Source of the DNA: Rhodospirillales bacterium
Lineage (GTDB): Bacteria > Pseudomonadota > Alphaproteobacteria > Rhodospirillales > UBA2165
Assembly: GCA_012960465.1 (NCBI GenBank)
Contig: DUBF01000098.1
Location: forward strand, 38,231-102,230
DNA: 64,000 nt
Direction: 5' to 3'
Shown: piece after piece, positions 57,167-64,000 of the stretch
Position numbering within the stretch: the first letter of the stretch is position 1
Layout of the letters: every line of letters begins with the position of its first letter
The notes under the pieces: generated by a model
The model's input: the letters and a program-made list of their open reading frames with translations, nothing else
Told to the model about the DNA's origin: nothing
The model's database searches: none
Made by a program: the position numbers and the translations under genes

Positions 57167-59344
57167 ATGAAATTTTTATTCTCTGGCCTTTCTAAGGGCT
57201 TATCATCAGTTTTTACATCCCTGTTTGTATATATGGGATTACTAGTTCTAATTAATCAAGCAAGTATCGCTAACCAAGGAGTATCTCCTTGGATTAAAAC
57301 TGATCAAACTTCCGTCCGACTTATTGCTGCCATGCCCTCAATTGGTGATCGTCAAATTATCAAACTGGGTCTCCAATTTAAACTGAAAACAGGTTGGAAA
57401 ATATACTGGCGATCACCAGGCGACGCGGGGTTCCCCCCAAGCCTTGACTTAAAACAATCTGAAAATTTAGAAAAAATAGATTTCGGTTGGCCTCTGCCAA
57501 CCCGATTTTTAGTTTCTGGCATTCAAACAATTGGGTATAAAAATGAAGTAGTATTTCCGATTAACGCGACAGTTAGCAACCAAAATCAAAAATTAAAATT
57601 ACGAGCGGATCTTGATTACCTAGCCTGCGATGAAATTTGTATTCCCTATAAAGCTAAGCTTTCCCTTGATATTCCTGCCGGCCCAGCCACCAACCTTTTG
57701 TCAGAGAACAACCACCTAATAAATCAATATATGGCAAAAATTCCAGGTGATGGAAAAGCCCATAAACTAAAGATCAGTAGTGTCGTAACAACTGGTGCAT
57801 TTATCGAGGTTGAAAAGAATATCCGTAAAGGTTTTATAACTATAAAAGCAAAGAGTGGGCTCCCCTTTAAAGACCCTGATATTTTTATAGAAGGCCCAGA
57901 ATTAACTTTTTTTGGAGCGCCAAAATTAACGCTAAATAAAGATAAATCTACCGCAACGTTCATTGTGCCCGTTACAGAAGAAGAAAATGCTAAAATTATT
58001 GCATCCTCAATACGGTTAACACTAAAAGATAACGAACGCTCGGCTGAGCGTAGCCTGCAGGTCATATCATCAGAAGCTTCTCCACCAATTAAAAACCAAC
58101 AGTTCTCATTTCCATTAATCTTTGGCTTTGCACTTTTGGGTGGATTAATCTTAAATCTAATGCCCTGCGTGCTCCCTGTCATTTCCTTGAAAATTCTAAG
58201 TCTGGTATCGCATAGTCACTCAAGCGGTGGGACAGTAAGACTAAGTTTCATCGCCTCTGCTCTGGGTATAATTTTTTCATTCTTGTTAATAGGGGGCGGC
58301 CTTATTTGCCTGAAATTTGCTGGCTCCACAGTTGGCTGGGGTATTCAGTTTCAGTACCCATGGTTCATTGTTGGATTAAGTATTATCGTTACATTCTTTG
58401 CATACAATCTTTGGGGCCTATTTGAACTACGTCTGCCAACTCGGTTAACCGATTTTGCCAACAACTCTGGCAGTCATAACAAGAACCAGCTTAGTTTTGG
58501 TAATAATTTCATAACCGGTGCATTTGCCACATTATTAGCAACTCCCTGTTCCGCCCCATTTCTAGGCACAGCCGTCGGGTTTGCCTTGGCTGGCAGTATT
58601 ATTGACATATTCGTTATCTTTTTAGCTTTAGGGATCGGCATGGCGTTGCCTTATTTAATAATTGCAACTTTTCCGAGTTTTGTTGATAAGCTGCCAAAGC
58701 CGGGGATTTGGATGGTCACAATCAAGAGAATTTTAGGGATTGCATTAGCAGCTACAACTATTTGGCTATTGTCGATCTTAGCTATCCAAGTAGGCACAAT
58801 AGTAGCATTAATTATCTCTGCACTACTTATTCTCGTGGGCCTCAGTTTGATAATACGCAATCGTCAAAAAGAAGATAATCGTCTTCCAACTACGATTATT
58901 ATTATTGCAAGTATTCTTGGGGCTTTTTGGGTACCATACAATATTTCTCCCTCTCAAATTCAAATTAAAAATCAAAAACAAACTTACTGGCAAGATTTTA
59001 ATCCGGAAGCTATCCCGAACTTGGTAAAAAAAGGTAAAACCATCTTTATCGATATCACAGCAGAGTGGTGCATCACGTGTCAGGTCAATAAAGCTATCGT
59101 GCTTAAGAGCCAGAAATTTAAAGACCTAATTGCTAGTAATAAAATAATAGCTATGCAAGGCGATTGGACAAAGCCAGATGAAAAAATCCTAAGTTACCTG
59201 AGGAAATTTAATCGTTTTGGTATACCTTTTAACGCCGTTTACGGACCTGGAAGCAAATCGGGCGACGTCCTCCCAGAACTTCTCACAACAAACACTGTTC
59301 TGCACAGTCTAAAAAAAGCGTCAAAAGGAAAATTAATATTCTAG
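57167..59344 (+). CDS. DsbD/ScsB-like thiol:disulfide reductase
   Basis: A 725-residue three-part protein that brings reducing power across the inner membrane. N-terminal signal-like helix, then a periplasmic domain with a CDEIC pair (DYLACDEICIPYKA). The transmembrane CcdA-like core has the cysteine motifs LMPCVLPVISLKILS and TPCSAPFLGTAVGFAL. The C-terminal thioredoxin-like domain carries CITC in FIDITAEWCITCQVNKAIV. The order fits DsbD, but the N-terminal cysteine pattern is closer to the ScsB group. ATG at 57167 has GGTGAG upstream; an earlier TTG or ATG is less likely. Convergent with the EamA gene. Confidence 0.9.
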   Translation: MKFLFSGLSKGLSSVFTSLFVYMGLLVLINQASIANQGVSPWIKTDQTSVRLIAAMPSIGDRQIIKLGLQFKLKTGWKIYWRSPGDAGFPPSLDLKQSENLEKIDFGWPLPTRFLVSGIQTIGYKNEVVFPINATVSNQNQKLKLRADLDYLACDEICIPYKAKLSLDIPAGPATNLLSENNHLINQYMAKIPGDGKAHKLKISSVVTTGAFIEVEKNIRKGFITIKAKSGLPFKDPDIFIEGPELTFFGAPKLTLNKDKSTATFIVPVTEEENAKIIASSIRLTLKDNERSAERSLQVISSEASPPIKNQQFSFPLIFGFALLGGLILNLMPCVLPVISLKILSLVSHSHSSGGTVRLSFIASALGIIFSFLLIGGGLICLKFAGSTVGWGIQFQYPWFIVGLSIIVTFFAYNLWGLFELRLPTRLTDFANNSGSHNKNQLSFGNNFITGAFATLLATPCSAPFLGTAVGFALAGSIIDIFVIFLALGIGMALPYLIIATFPSFVDKLPKPGIWMVTIKRILGIALAATTIWLLSILAIQVGTIVALIISALLILVGLSLIIRNRQKEDNRLPTTIIIIASILGAFWVPYNISPSQIQIKNQKQTYWQDFNPEAIPNLVKKGKTIFIDITAEWCITCQVNKAIVLKSQKFKDLIASNKIIAMQGDWTKPDEKILSYLRKFNRFGIPFNAVYGPGSKSGDVLPELLTTNTVLHSLKKASKGKLIF

Positions 59345-59381
59345 AAAAAATTTCTAAGGAAATATTATCTACAGAAATTCC

Positions 59382-60266
59382 TTAAATTGATTTATTACGG
59401 ACTGCCTCATAACGGATGTTATAATAATTACCCATAAAAATAATTAACGCTCCAAACAATAATGCTGTTTCTAATGTTTCGTTATAGAAAAAATAGCCGA
59501 TAATCGCAATTATAGGTAGTCGCATAAAGTCTATTGGAATTACTGTTAACGTATCGGCAACCTGAAACGCTCGTGTTAAGCAATAATGTGAGAAAAATCC
59601 ACCAACTCCAACGAGCACAATCCATTGAATATCTGATATAGACGGTATAACCCAAACAAATGAAGCTGGCAGTAAAGCAAACGGAAATTGGATAAGGTTC
59701 ATATAAAACAACACGGCTAAAGGATGCTCGGTTTTGGTCATCGACTTTGTTAAAATATAAGAAACTGCATAACAAAATGCAGCACCAATCACAATAAACG
59801 CTGCAGGATCTATAACATTCAAACCCGGTCTTAGTATAATTACTACGCCAGCTATCCCACAACAGATAGCTAAAATCCGAGCGTGATGCATACGCTCACC
59901 TAAAAAAATAACAGCAAGTAGAGCAGTCCAAACCGGTGTAGCGTACTCAAGTGCAAAGACAGTAGCCAGTGGTAAAAGAGAAATACCAAGAAACCATCCA
60001 AATTGACCACCAAAATTAAATATATTACGCAAAAAATGATAAGATATATGTGAAGTTTTAATTACAGGCCAACCTACACGCATAATTACCAGGACTGTAA
60101 TAGACAAAGCTATGAAGCTTCGAAAGGTTAAAATCTGAAAAATACTTAAGGTGTCGGATAGCTCTCGACCCGCAATGGCCATGCCAACAAAAGAGATCAC
60201 GGCGCCGCTCATCCAAAAGAAACCGTGGATTAAAGAGGCCGCCGGCAGAGAATTATTTTGAATCAT
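59382..60266 (-). CDS. EamA/DMT-family permease (second copy)
   Basis: A 294-residue membrane protein with about ten helices in two EamA repeats. Signature segments: PLATVFALEYATPVWTALLA and VIFLGERMHHARILAI in the first repeat, and PIDFMRLPIIAIIGYFFYNE in the second. Substrate unknown. Its ATG follows the coq7 stop directly, so coq7 and this gene are co-translated. A 7-bp hairpin (59355-59384) at its end overlaps its stop and may help end both convergent transcripts. Confidence 0.85.
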   Translation of the reverse strand: MIQNNSLPAASLIHGFFWMSGAVISFVGMAIAGRELSDTLSIFQILTFRSFIALSITVLVIMRVGWPVIKTSHISYHFLRNIFNFGGQFGWFLGISLLPLATVFALEYATPVWTALLAVIFLGERMHHARILAICCGIAGVVIILRPGLNVIDPAAFIVIGAAFCYAVSYILTKSMTKTEHPLAVLFYMNLIQFPFALLPASFVWVIPSISDIQWIVLVGVGGFFSHYCLTRAFQVADTLTVIPIDFMRLPIIAIIGYFFYNETLETALLFGALIIFMGNYYNIRYEAVRNKSI

Positions 60267-60842
60267 TTAAACCCGTTCGGATAACCAAATAGCTAGCCGA
60301 GATCCAGTTTTGATAGCGGACGATAGTATCGGATATCCAGGTGCCTGTTCAGCTTCATTGGCTAATGCTATGTCTCGATGCTGGACCTCTTCCTCTCTAA
60401 ACTCATCAATAACTTTTTTTAATACCGGTTCAGCGTCTTTATCAGGCAATTTATTTAATTCTGCAGATTGATCAGCATAATGTTCTTCAATTACTTCCTC
60501 AATCGCGACCGTACAAGCCATTGCAGCTTCCCGGCCAAGTAATGCTGTCCCAACACCAAGTGCATAGCCTGCAACTTGCCATAAAGGCATTAAAGCTGTT
60601 GGACGCACCCGTCGCTCAACGATCAGTTTATTAAAGGTTTCAAGATGCCGCTCCTCTGCAACTGCCATCTCACGCAATACATCGCCATCATTTGAGTCAC
60701 CGAGGATGGCCAATTGCCCTTCATAGATTCGTTTGGCGCCATATTCCCCTGCATGGTCAACGCGGATGATCCGGTTTATTAGTTCATTTTTATCTAGGTC
60801 GCCAAGCAGATGGCCGGGTTTCTTGGTTGGTTGAGCCGTCAA
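60267..60842 (-). CDS. coq7: Demethoxyubiquinone hydroxylase Coq7
   Basis: A 191-residue di-iron protein catalysing the C6 hydroxylation late in ubiquinone synthesis. The di-iron ligands fall in DHAGEYGAKRIYEGQLA, AVAEERHLETFNKLI, AIEEVIEEHYADQ and FREEEVQHRDIAL, the ferritin-like E-x2-H pattern. Length matches short bacterial Coq7. It follows dsbB by 12 bases on the same strand. It supports an aerobic, ubiquinone-based respiratory chain. Confidence 0.95.
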   Translation of the reverse strand: MTAQPTKKPGHLLGDLDKNELINRIIRVDHAGEYGAKRIYEGQLAILGDSNDGDVLREMAVAEERHLETFNKLIVERRVRPTALMPLWQVAGYALGVGTALLGREAAMACTVAIEEVIEEHYADQSAELNKLPDKDAEPVLKKVIDEFREEEVQHRDIALANEAEQAPGYPILSSAIKTGSRLAIWLSERV

Positions 60843-60854
60843 ATTCTAATTCTC

Positions 60855-61355
60855 CTAATTTAGATCGACCCTGATTTTCCTACTTAATAAAACACTTGAA
60901 AAGCTCAGGGTCCCTAGGATAACTGATACAATTATGTTATAAACGGTCATTGACAATCCAAACAAGGTCCAGTCGATCTCATCACATTTTTTTGGCATTG
61001 TCGACATCAACTGACTTTGAAAATTTTCAAAACTTATTGGAAGCTTGTTAAAATTACCACAACCTGTTGCTGCATTCCACCAATGCTGTTCAACACCATA
61101 ATGATAAAAGGCTAAAAATGCACTAATCAAAAAAACAATACCAATAACTCTAAGCGTCCCTTGCTGATTAGTCGTTTTAATATGAAGCGCTAAGCCGGCA
61201 AACAAGATCGCTGCAAAATACGGGATACGCTGATATTTACACAATATACAAGGTTCAAGACCATACATTAGCTCGGCCACAAATACGATTAAAAGAACGC
61301 AAATACTTGCTAGCAGTATTAGTCGTAAAATTATTTTATCAGTATTTTTAGTCAT
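60855..61355 (-). CDS. dsbB: Disulfide bond formation protein DsbB
   Basis: A 166-residue inner-membrane quinone reductase that reoxidises DsbA. Four hydrophobic helices and the two redox pairs are visible: Cys36-x2-Cys39 in YGLEPCILCKYQRIPY, and Cys99 (ATGCG) with Cys124 (MPKKCDE). It is located between the YqaA gene and coq7; spacing of about 12 bases on each side suggests one operon. Confidence 0.92.
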   Translation of the reverse strand: MTKNTDKIILRLILLASICVLLIVFVAELMYGLEPCILCKYQRIPYFAAILFAGLALHIKTTNQQGTLRVIGIVFLISAFLAFYHYGVEQHWWNAATGCGNFNKLPISFENFQSQLMSTMPKKCDEIDWTLFGLSMTVYNIIVSVILGTLSFSSVLLSRKIRVDLN

Positions 61356-61367
61356 TCTAATTGTACC

Positions 61368-61949
61368 CTAAAGTAGAAATTTAATTAGAAAAAAACTACC
61401 TATTAATAAAACAACAAATAAAATAAATAATAGCCCAAGTCGGCGTTCGATAAATGCACGGGCAGGATCGCCATACTTCCAGAGTAATGCTGCAATAACA
61501 AAAAAGCGCGTACCTCGAGCTAGAATTGACCCAATTATAAAAATCGTTAAGTTCAGGCCAGTAGCACCACTAAGTATCGTAATTACTTTATAAGGGAATG
61601 GAGTAATACCAGCAAAAAATACTGCCCATGCCCCCCATTGGTTATATGTAATCTGAAACTCCGAAAAATTTTTCGTATAACTGTAAAATTCTAATACTGG
61701 TTTACCGATTTGTTCGTACATAAAAAAACCAATCCCATACCCAAATATACCTCCAATTACTGAAGCCGCGGTACAGATACTTGCCGCAAGCCAGGCACGA
61801 TCCCTCATAGCTAAAACTATCGGTATGAGTAATATATCTGGGGGTATAGGAAAAATCGAACTTTCTATTAATGAAATCAGAGCCAAAGCCATAAGGGCGT
61901 ATTTTTTGCCCGCTAGATTTAAAATCCAATCATATAGTTTACGCAACAT
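61368..61949 (-). CDS. YqaA family membrane protein (DedA-like, VTT domain)
   Basis: A 193-residue VTT/SNARE-associated membrane protein. Signature: LALISLIESSIFPIPPDILL, GIFGYGIGFFMYEQIGKPVL and FFAGITPFPYKVITILSGAT, typical of the YqaA subgroup. DedA relatives include undecaprenyl-phosphate and lipid flippases, but the YqaA function is not fixed. It heads the yqaA-dsbB-coq7-EamA run; spacing is 12-13 bases between the first genes. Confidence 0.88.
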   Translation of the reverse strand: MLRKLYDWILNLAGKKYALMALALISLIESSIFPIPPDILLIPIVLAMRDRAWLAASICTAASVIGGIFGYGIGFFMYEQIGKPVLEFYSYTKNFSEFQITYNQWGAWAVFFAGITPFPYKVITILSGATGLNLTIFIIGSILARGTRFFVIAALLWKYGDPARAFIERRLGLLFILFVVLLIGSFFLIKFLL

Positions 61950-62150
61950 AATTTTTTATCCTAAGAACGGTGTCTTTACTAATGCGTACTCATTCTTTTA
62001 GCAAACAACTTAGTCTCATTTTAAATATGACGCCCAGCCTGTTTTGTATTTAAACAAATTTCAAAATCTAAGTATTGAATTGGTTAAGTATTCTGTATCT
62101 ATGGGGCTTTGAATTTGATAATAATTACTAATCGAAATGTTTTGTAGTGG

Positions 62151-62178
62151 TTGACCCAGCCTGAACTCATTGTATTAT
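62151..62178 (+). promoter_or_regulatory. Probable sigma-70 promoter of tRNA-Leu
   Basis: TTGACC (-35), a 16-base spacer and TATTAT (-10), then GC-rich GCCGCG, ending 22 bases before the mature tRNA 5' end. The GC discriminator is typical of stringently controlled stable-RNA promoters. It resembles the tRNA-Val promoter in this window. Confidence 0.6.
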
Positions 62179-62200
62179 TTGCCGCGATTAGAAAAATAAT

Positions 62201-62287
62201 GCCCCCGTGGCGGAACTGGTAGACGCGCGGGATTCAAAATCCCGTTCTCGCAAGGGAGTGTCCGTTCGATTCGGACCGGGGGCACCA
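62201..62287 (+). tRNA. tRNA-Leu (CAA)
   Basis: Complete class II tRNA of 87 nt with encoded CCA. Acceptor GCCCCCG/CGGGGGC, anticodon stem CGGGA/TCCCG with loop TTCAAAA (anticodon CAA), a long variable arm with a hairpin (TTCTCGCAAGGGAGT), T arm GTCCG/CGGAC with TTCGATT loop. An integrase fragment starts 48 bases downstream in the same direction, so the 3' half of this tRNA is a likely att site for an integrated element. Confidence 0.96.
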
Positions 62288-62334
62288 TTTCCCAATTTTC
62301 ATTATCCAATACTTTCAAATGAAAGGATTGACAT

Positions 62335-62625
62335 ATGCCAAAAACCGACAGCCCTCAACTCGCTAAGTTGCATGAAGGCGCCGTAGTTATTGAGCGTCGC
62401 AAAGGCTCCCCTAATTTACAAATTCGAATGAAGATTCCAGGTGGGAAGCCAACTCGTTTCCAATCAAAAACATCCAATCTGGAAGATGCCAAATCAGTCG
62501 CAACCAAAGCATACCTAAAAATGTTAGGCCGCGTTGAACACGGAATGTCGCCCCTCGAAAAACATGGAAAATTTGGCCTCATCTGCGACGAATATTTGGC
62601 GACATTACAAAAGGTGATTGATTAT
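62335..62625 (+). pseudogene. Truncated site-specific integrase, N-terminal part
   Basis: About 97 residues beginning MPKTDSPQLAKLHEGAVVIE, with the arm-type start LQIRMKIPGGKPTRFQSKTS (phage-integrase-like DNA-binding arm) and a core-binding start FGLICDEYLATLQKVI. A full tyrosine recombinase would have about 300 more residues with the R-H-R-Y catalytic set; none follows. The sequence is replaced at about 62610-62630 by the 3' end of an oppositely oriented, GC-rich gene. Position just past tRNA-Leu is where an island integrase belongs. It is broken here or cut by an assembly join. Confidence 0.65.
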
Positions 62626-63987
62626 TCACTTGGTGTCCGCGTTGGCACAAATGACAATACGCCGAATCACCTCCACATTCATGACCAGGGCGACAATACC
62701 CAGGGTGGCAAGAGGCAGGTTGAAGAGGGCGCCAAGGAAGATTATGAATACTCGCACGTCGCGGCCCAGTCGAAAGTATGTGGCACCTTTCAACCTTTGT
62801 GCCATCAACCCGTCATACTTGTCCGCCGTATAGCTGTTTAGGAACGATCCCACAATCGCCGCAAACCCCAGCACGATGGACAGGTTTGTGTCGGTCGTGG
62901 CAAATTCGTGCCACATCAGACCAAACAGCAGAACGGCGTCGGCATATCGGTCGAGGACCGCGTCGAACCAGCCGCCAAAATCGCTTTGCGAATGTTTCAG
63001 CCGGGCGATCTCGCCATCGCAACCATCGATGATTGAGGCCAGTTGGGCCAACGCCCCGCCGATGGCCAGTGCAGGGTAGCCGCTCACGGCCATAAATCCT
63101 GCGGCAACGCAGGATAGCATCCACGAGATTAGAGAAATTTGGTTGGGCGTCACCGTTGTGCACACCAGATAGCGGCTCAACCACCGGGATATCGGTCGGT
63201 TGAGATGTCGTGAAACCGGCCCGTCTCGAGTCTTGCGACCCTGGTCGCGCATCAAACGTCGTTCGGCTTCACGCAGTGCGTCGGGCGTGTCCACATCGAG
63301 CCATGACATACCTGTCACATCGACGGTTTTCGCCTGGCCTTCATCCGCCAACTCCCTGAGCCCATCAGAAAGTCCATGCCGATTCTTTGCCGCAGCGTGC
63401 TTGAGGCCCTCAAACAGGCCGGATGTACAAAGCATAACTCCGGTATCGCCGGCATCCCAATCACCAAGTAATTTTTCGATTTTCTGAATGCGTCCGTCAT
63501 CAAACTTGACCCGCGTGACGTCGTCGAGATCGAAGATGCCGTCTTTGTCACAGTCCACAGCGAGGCACATTTCTCCGGGTGCGGGAGGATTGTCGGCCAG
63601 TGCTTGTGCAATACCTGGGTCGAATATATGATCAATCATGATCAGGAAGAAAGCTGCCTCCCCGGTGTGATTCTTGGCTGCCAAGGCACTGGCACCGTTC
63701 CCCCGCTCCCAGTTTTCGGCTTCGATGAAGTCAATCGTGACGCCGCGACGTTGGGCGATATCGGCAAAATGGGTCCTAACGGTTTTGGCCTCATGACCGA
63801 GAGTTACGAAAAATCGTCGGACACCGGTGCCCAGCAATGTGCAAACGACCCGTTCCGCGAGGCTTAGCCCAAGCACCTTGGTTAGGGGTTTTGGTGTCTT
63901 CATTTGCGGTCGAAGCCGCGATCCCAATCCTGCAGCTAGAATCAGAGCTATCTCCGGCGTTGCGTTTACTCCATCAGTCTTTTCCAT
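62626..63987 (-). CDS. Bifunctional inositol-1-phosphate cytidylyltransferase / di-inositol-phosphate phosphate synthase-like (IPCT-DIPPS)
   Basis: A 453-residue fusion. Residues ~12-245 are a sugar-nucleotidyltransferase: LILAAGLGSRLRP (nucleotide-binding), with KTPKPLTKV giving the Lys of the GxGxR...KP-L pattern. Residues ~265-450 are a CDP-alcohol phosphatidyltransferase with the full motif D321-x2-D324-G325-x2-A328-R329-x8-G338-x3-D342-x3-D346 and about six helices. This order matches the bifunctional IPCT/DIPPS that makes the osmolyte di-myo-inositol phosphate in hyperthermophiles. Exact substrates are uncertain here. GC content is far above the rest of the window, and the gene meets the integrase fragment end-to-end. 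Start ATG at 63987. Confidence 0.8.
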   Translation of the reverse strand: MEKTDGVNATPEIALILAAGLGSRLRPQMKTPKPLTKVLGLSLAERVVCTLLGTGVRRFFVTLGHEAKTVRTHFADIAQRRGVTIDFIEAENWERGNGASALAAKNHTGEAAFFLIMIDHIFDPGIAQALADNPPAPGEMCLAVDCDKDGIFDLDDVTRVKFDDGRIQKIEKLLGDWDAGDTGVMLCTSGLFEGLKHAAAKNRHGLSDGLRELADEGQAKTVDVTGMSWLDVDTPDALREAERRLMRDQGRKTRDGPVSRHLNRPISRWLSRYLVCTTVTPNQISLISWMLSCVAAGFMAVSGYPALAIGGALAQLASIIDGCDGEIARLKHSQSDFGGWFDAVLDRYADAVLLFGLMWHEFATTDTNLSIVLGFAAIVGSFLNSYTADKYDGLMAQRLKGATYFRLGRDVRVFIIFLGALFNLPLATLGIVALVMNVEVIRRIVICANADTK

Positions 63988-64000
63988 GGCTCAAAACATC

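Noticed and set aside
62335-62841. Full 168-residue integrase-like protein
   Set aside because: After about residue 97 the frame runs antisense through the C-terminal part of the IPCT-DIPPS gene; the rest is not integrase.

Overview
The window looks like a low-GC (by eye about 37-40%) chromosome segment of a marine, aerobic alphaproteobacterium. This rests on gene content and order: glcDEF, pcaHGBDC, a DctPQM TRAP transporter, argD-argF-hslO, thrC followed by an M16 mitochondrial-processing-peptidase-like protease, ApaG, YqgE, Coq7, CtaB and a glutathione-dependent formaldehyde dehydrogenase. I cannot name the genus; a SAR116- or AEGEAN-169-like lineage is a guess. The last ~1.4 kb is clearly different, visibly GC-rich, and may be a horizontally acquired island or an assembly join.

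Layout. 1-5.4 kb: tail of a flagellin-like gene, glycolate oxidase glcDEF, rpmJ and tRNA-Val. 5.5-8.9 kb: N-formylglutamate amidohydrolase family protein, lytic transglycosylase, OsmC-family protein, methyltransferase. 8.9-13 kb: beta-oxidation multifunctional enzyme, glutathionyl-hydroquinone reductase, EamA permease. 13.1-17 kb: complete protocatechuate ortho-cleavage operon pcaHGBDC. 17-21.4 kb: TauE-like permease coupled to a truncated HbpS/GlcG-like ORF, then dctPQM with a perfect hairpin between dctP and dctQ. 22-30 kb: flavin reductase, cupin, a pyrogallol-phloroglucinol transhydroxylase-like molybdoenzyme (two subunits), a BASS-family transporter and an aldehyde:ferredoxin oxidoreductase-family tungstoenzyme. 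30-38 kb: cNMP-binding/TPR protein, MscS channel, RecX, three tandem ABC-2 permeases. 37.8-45.6 kb: argD, argF, hslO, argE, trkH, folE, apaG. 46-49 kb: unknown gene, second TauE-like permease, frmA-type dehydrogenase. 49.3-53.6 kb: DUF420 protein, heme-copper-oxidase-subunit-I-like protein, ctaB, M32 carboxypeptidase. 53.6-62 kb: thrC, M16 protease, YqgE, DsbD/ScsB-like reductase, EamA, coq7, dsbB, YqaA. 62.2-64 kb: tRNA-Leu, truncated integrase and a bifunctional inositol-phosphate cytidylyltransferase/di-inositol-phosphate synthase-like gene.

How the genes work together. The 13-30 kb stretch reads as an accessory carbon-use region. A TRAP transporter and a BASS transporter could import organic anions, pcaHGBDC opens the protocatechuate ring and yields 3-oxoadipate, and the transhydroxylase-like enzyme probably acts on polyhydroxylated aromatics. 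The most unusual feature is that its large subunit carries an N-terminal domain resembling the SCP2 sterol-carrier fold, which suggests a hydrophobic substrate. Its small subunit has lost three cysteines and probably one of three [4Fe-4S] clusters. The rest is mostly housekeeping: arginine synthesis, terminal oxidase and heme support, thiol-disulfide exchange and ubiquinone synthesis.
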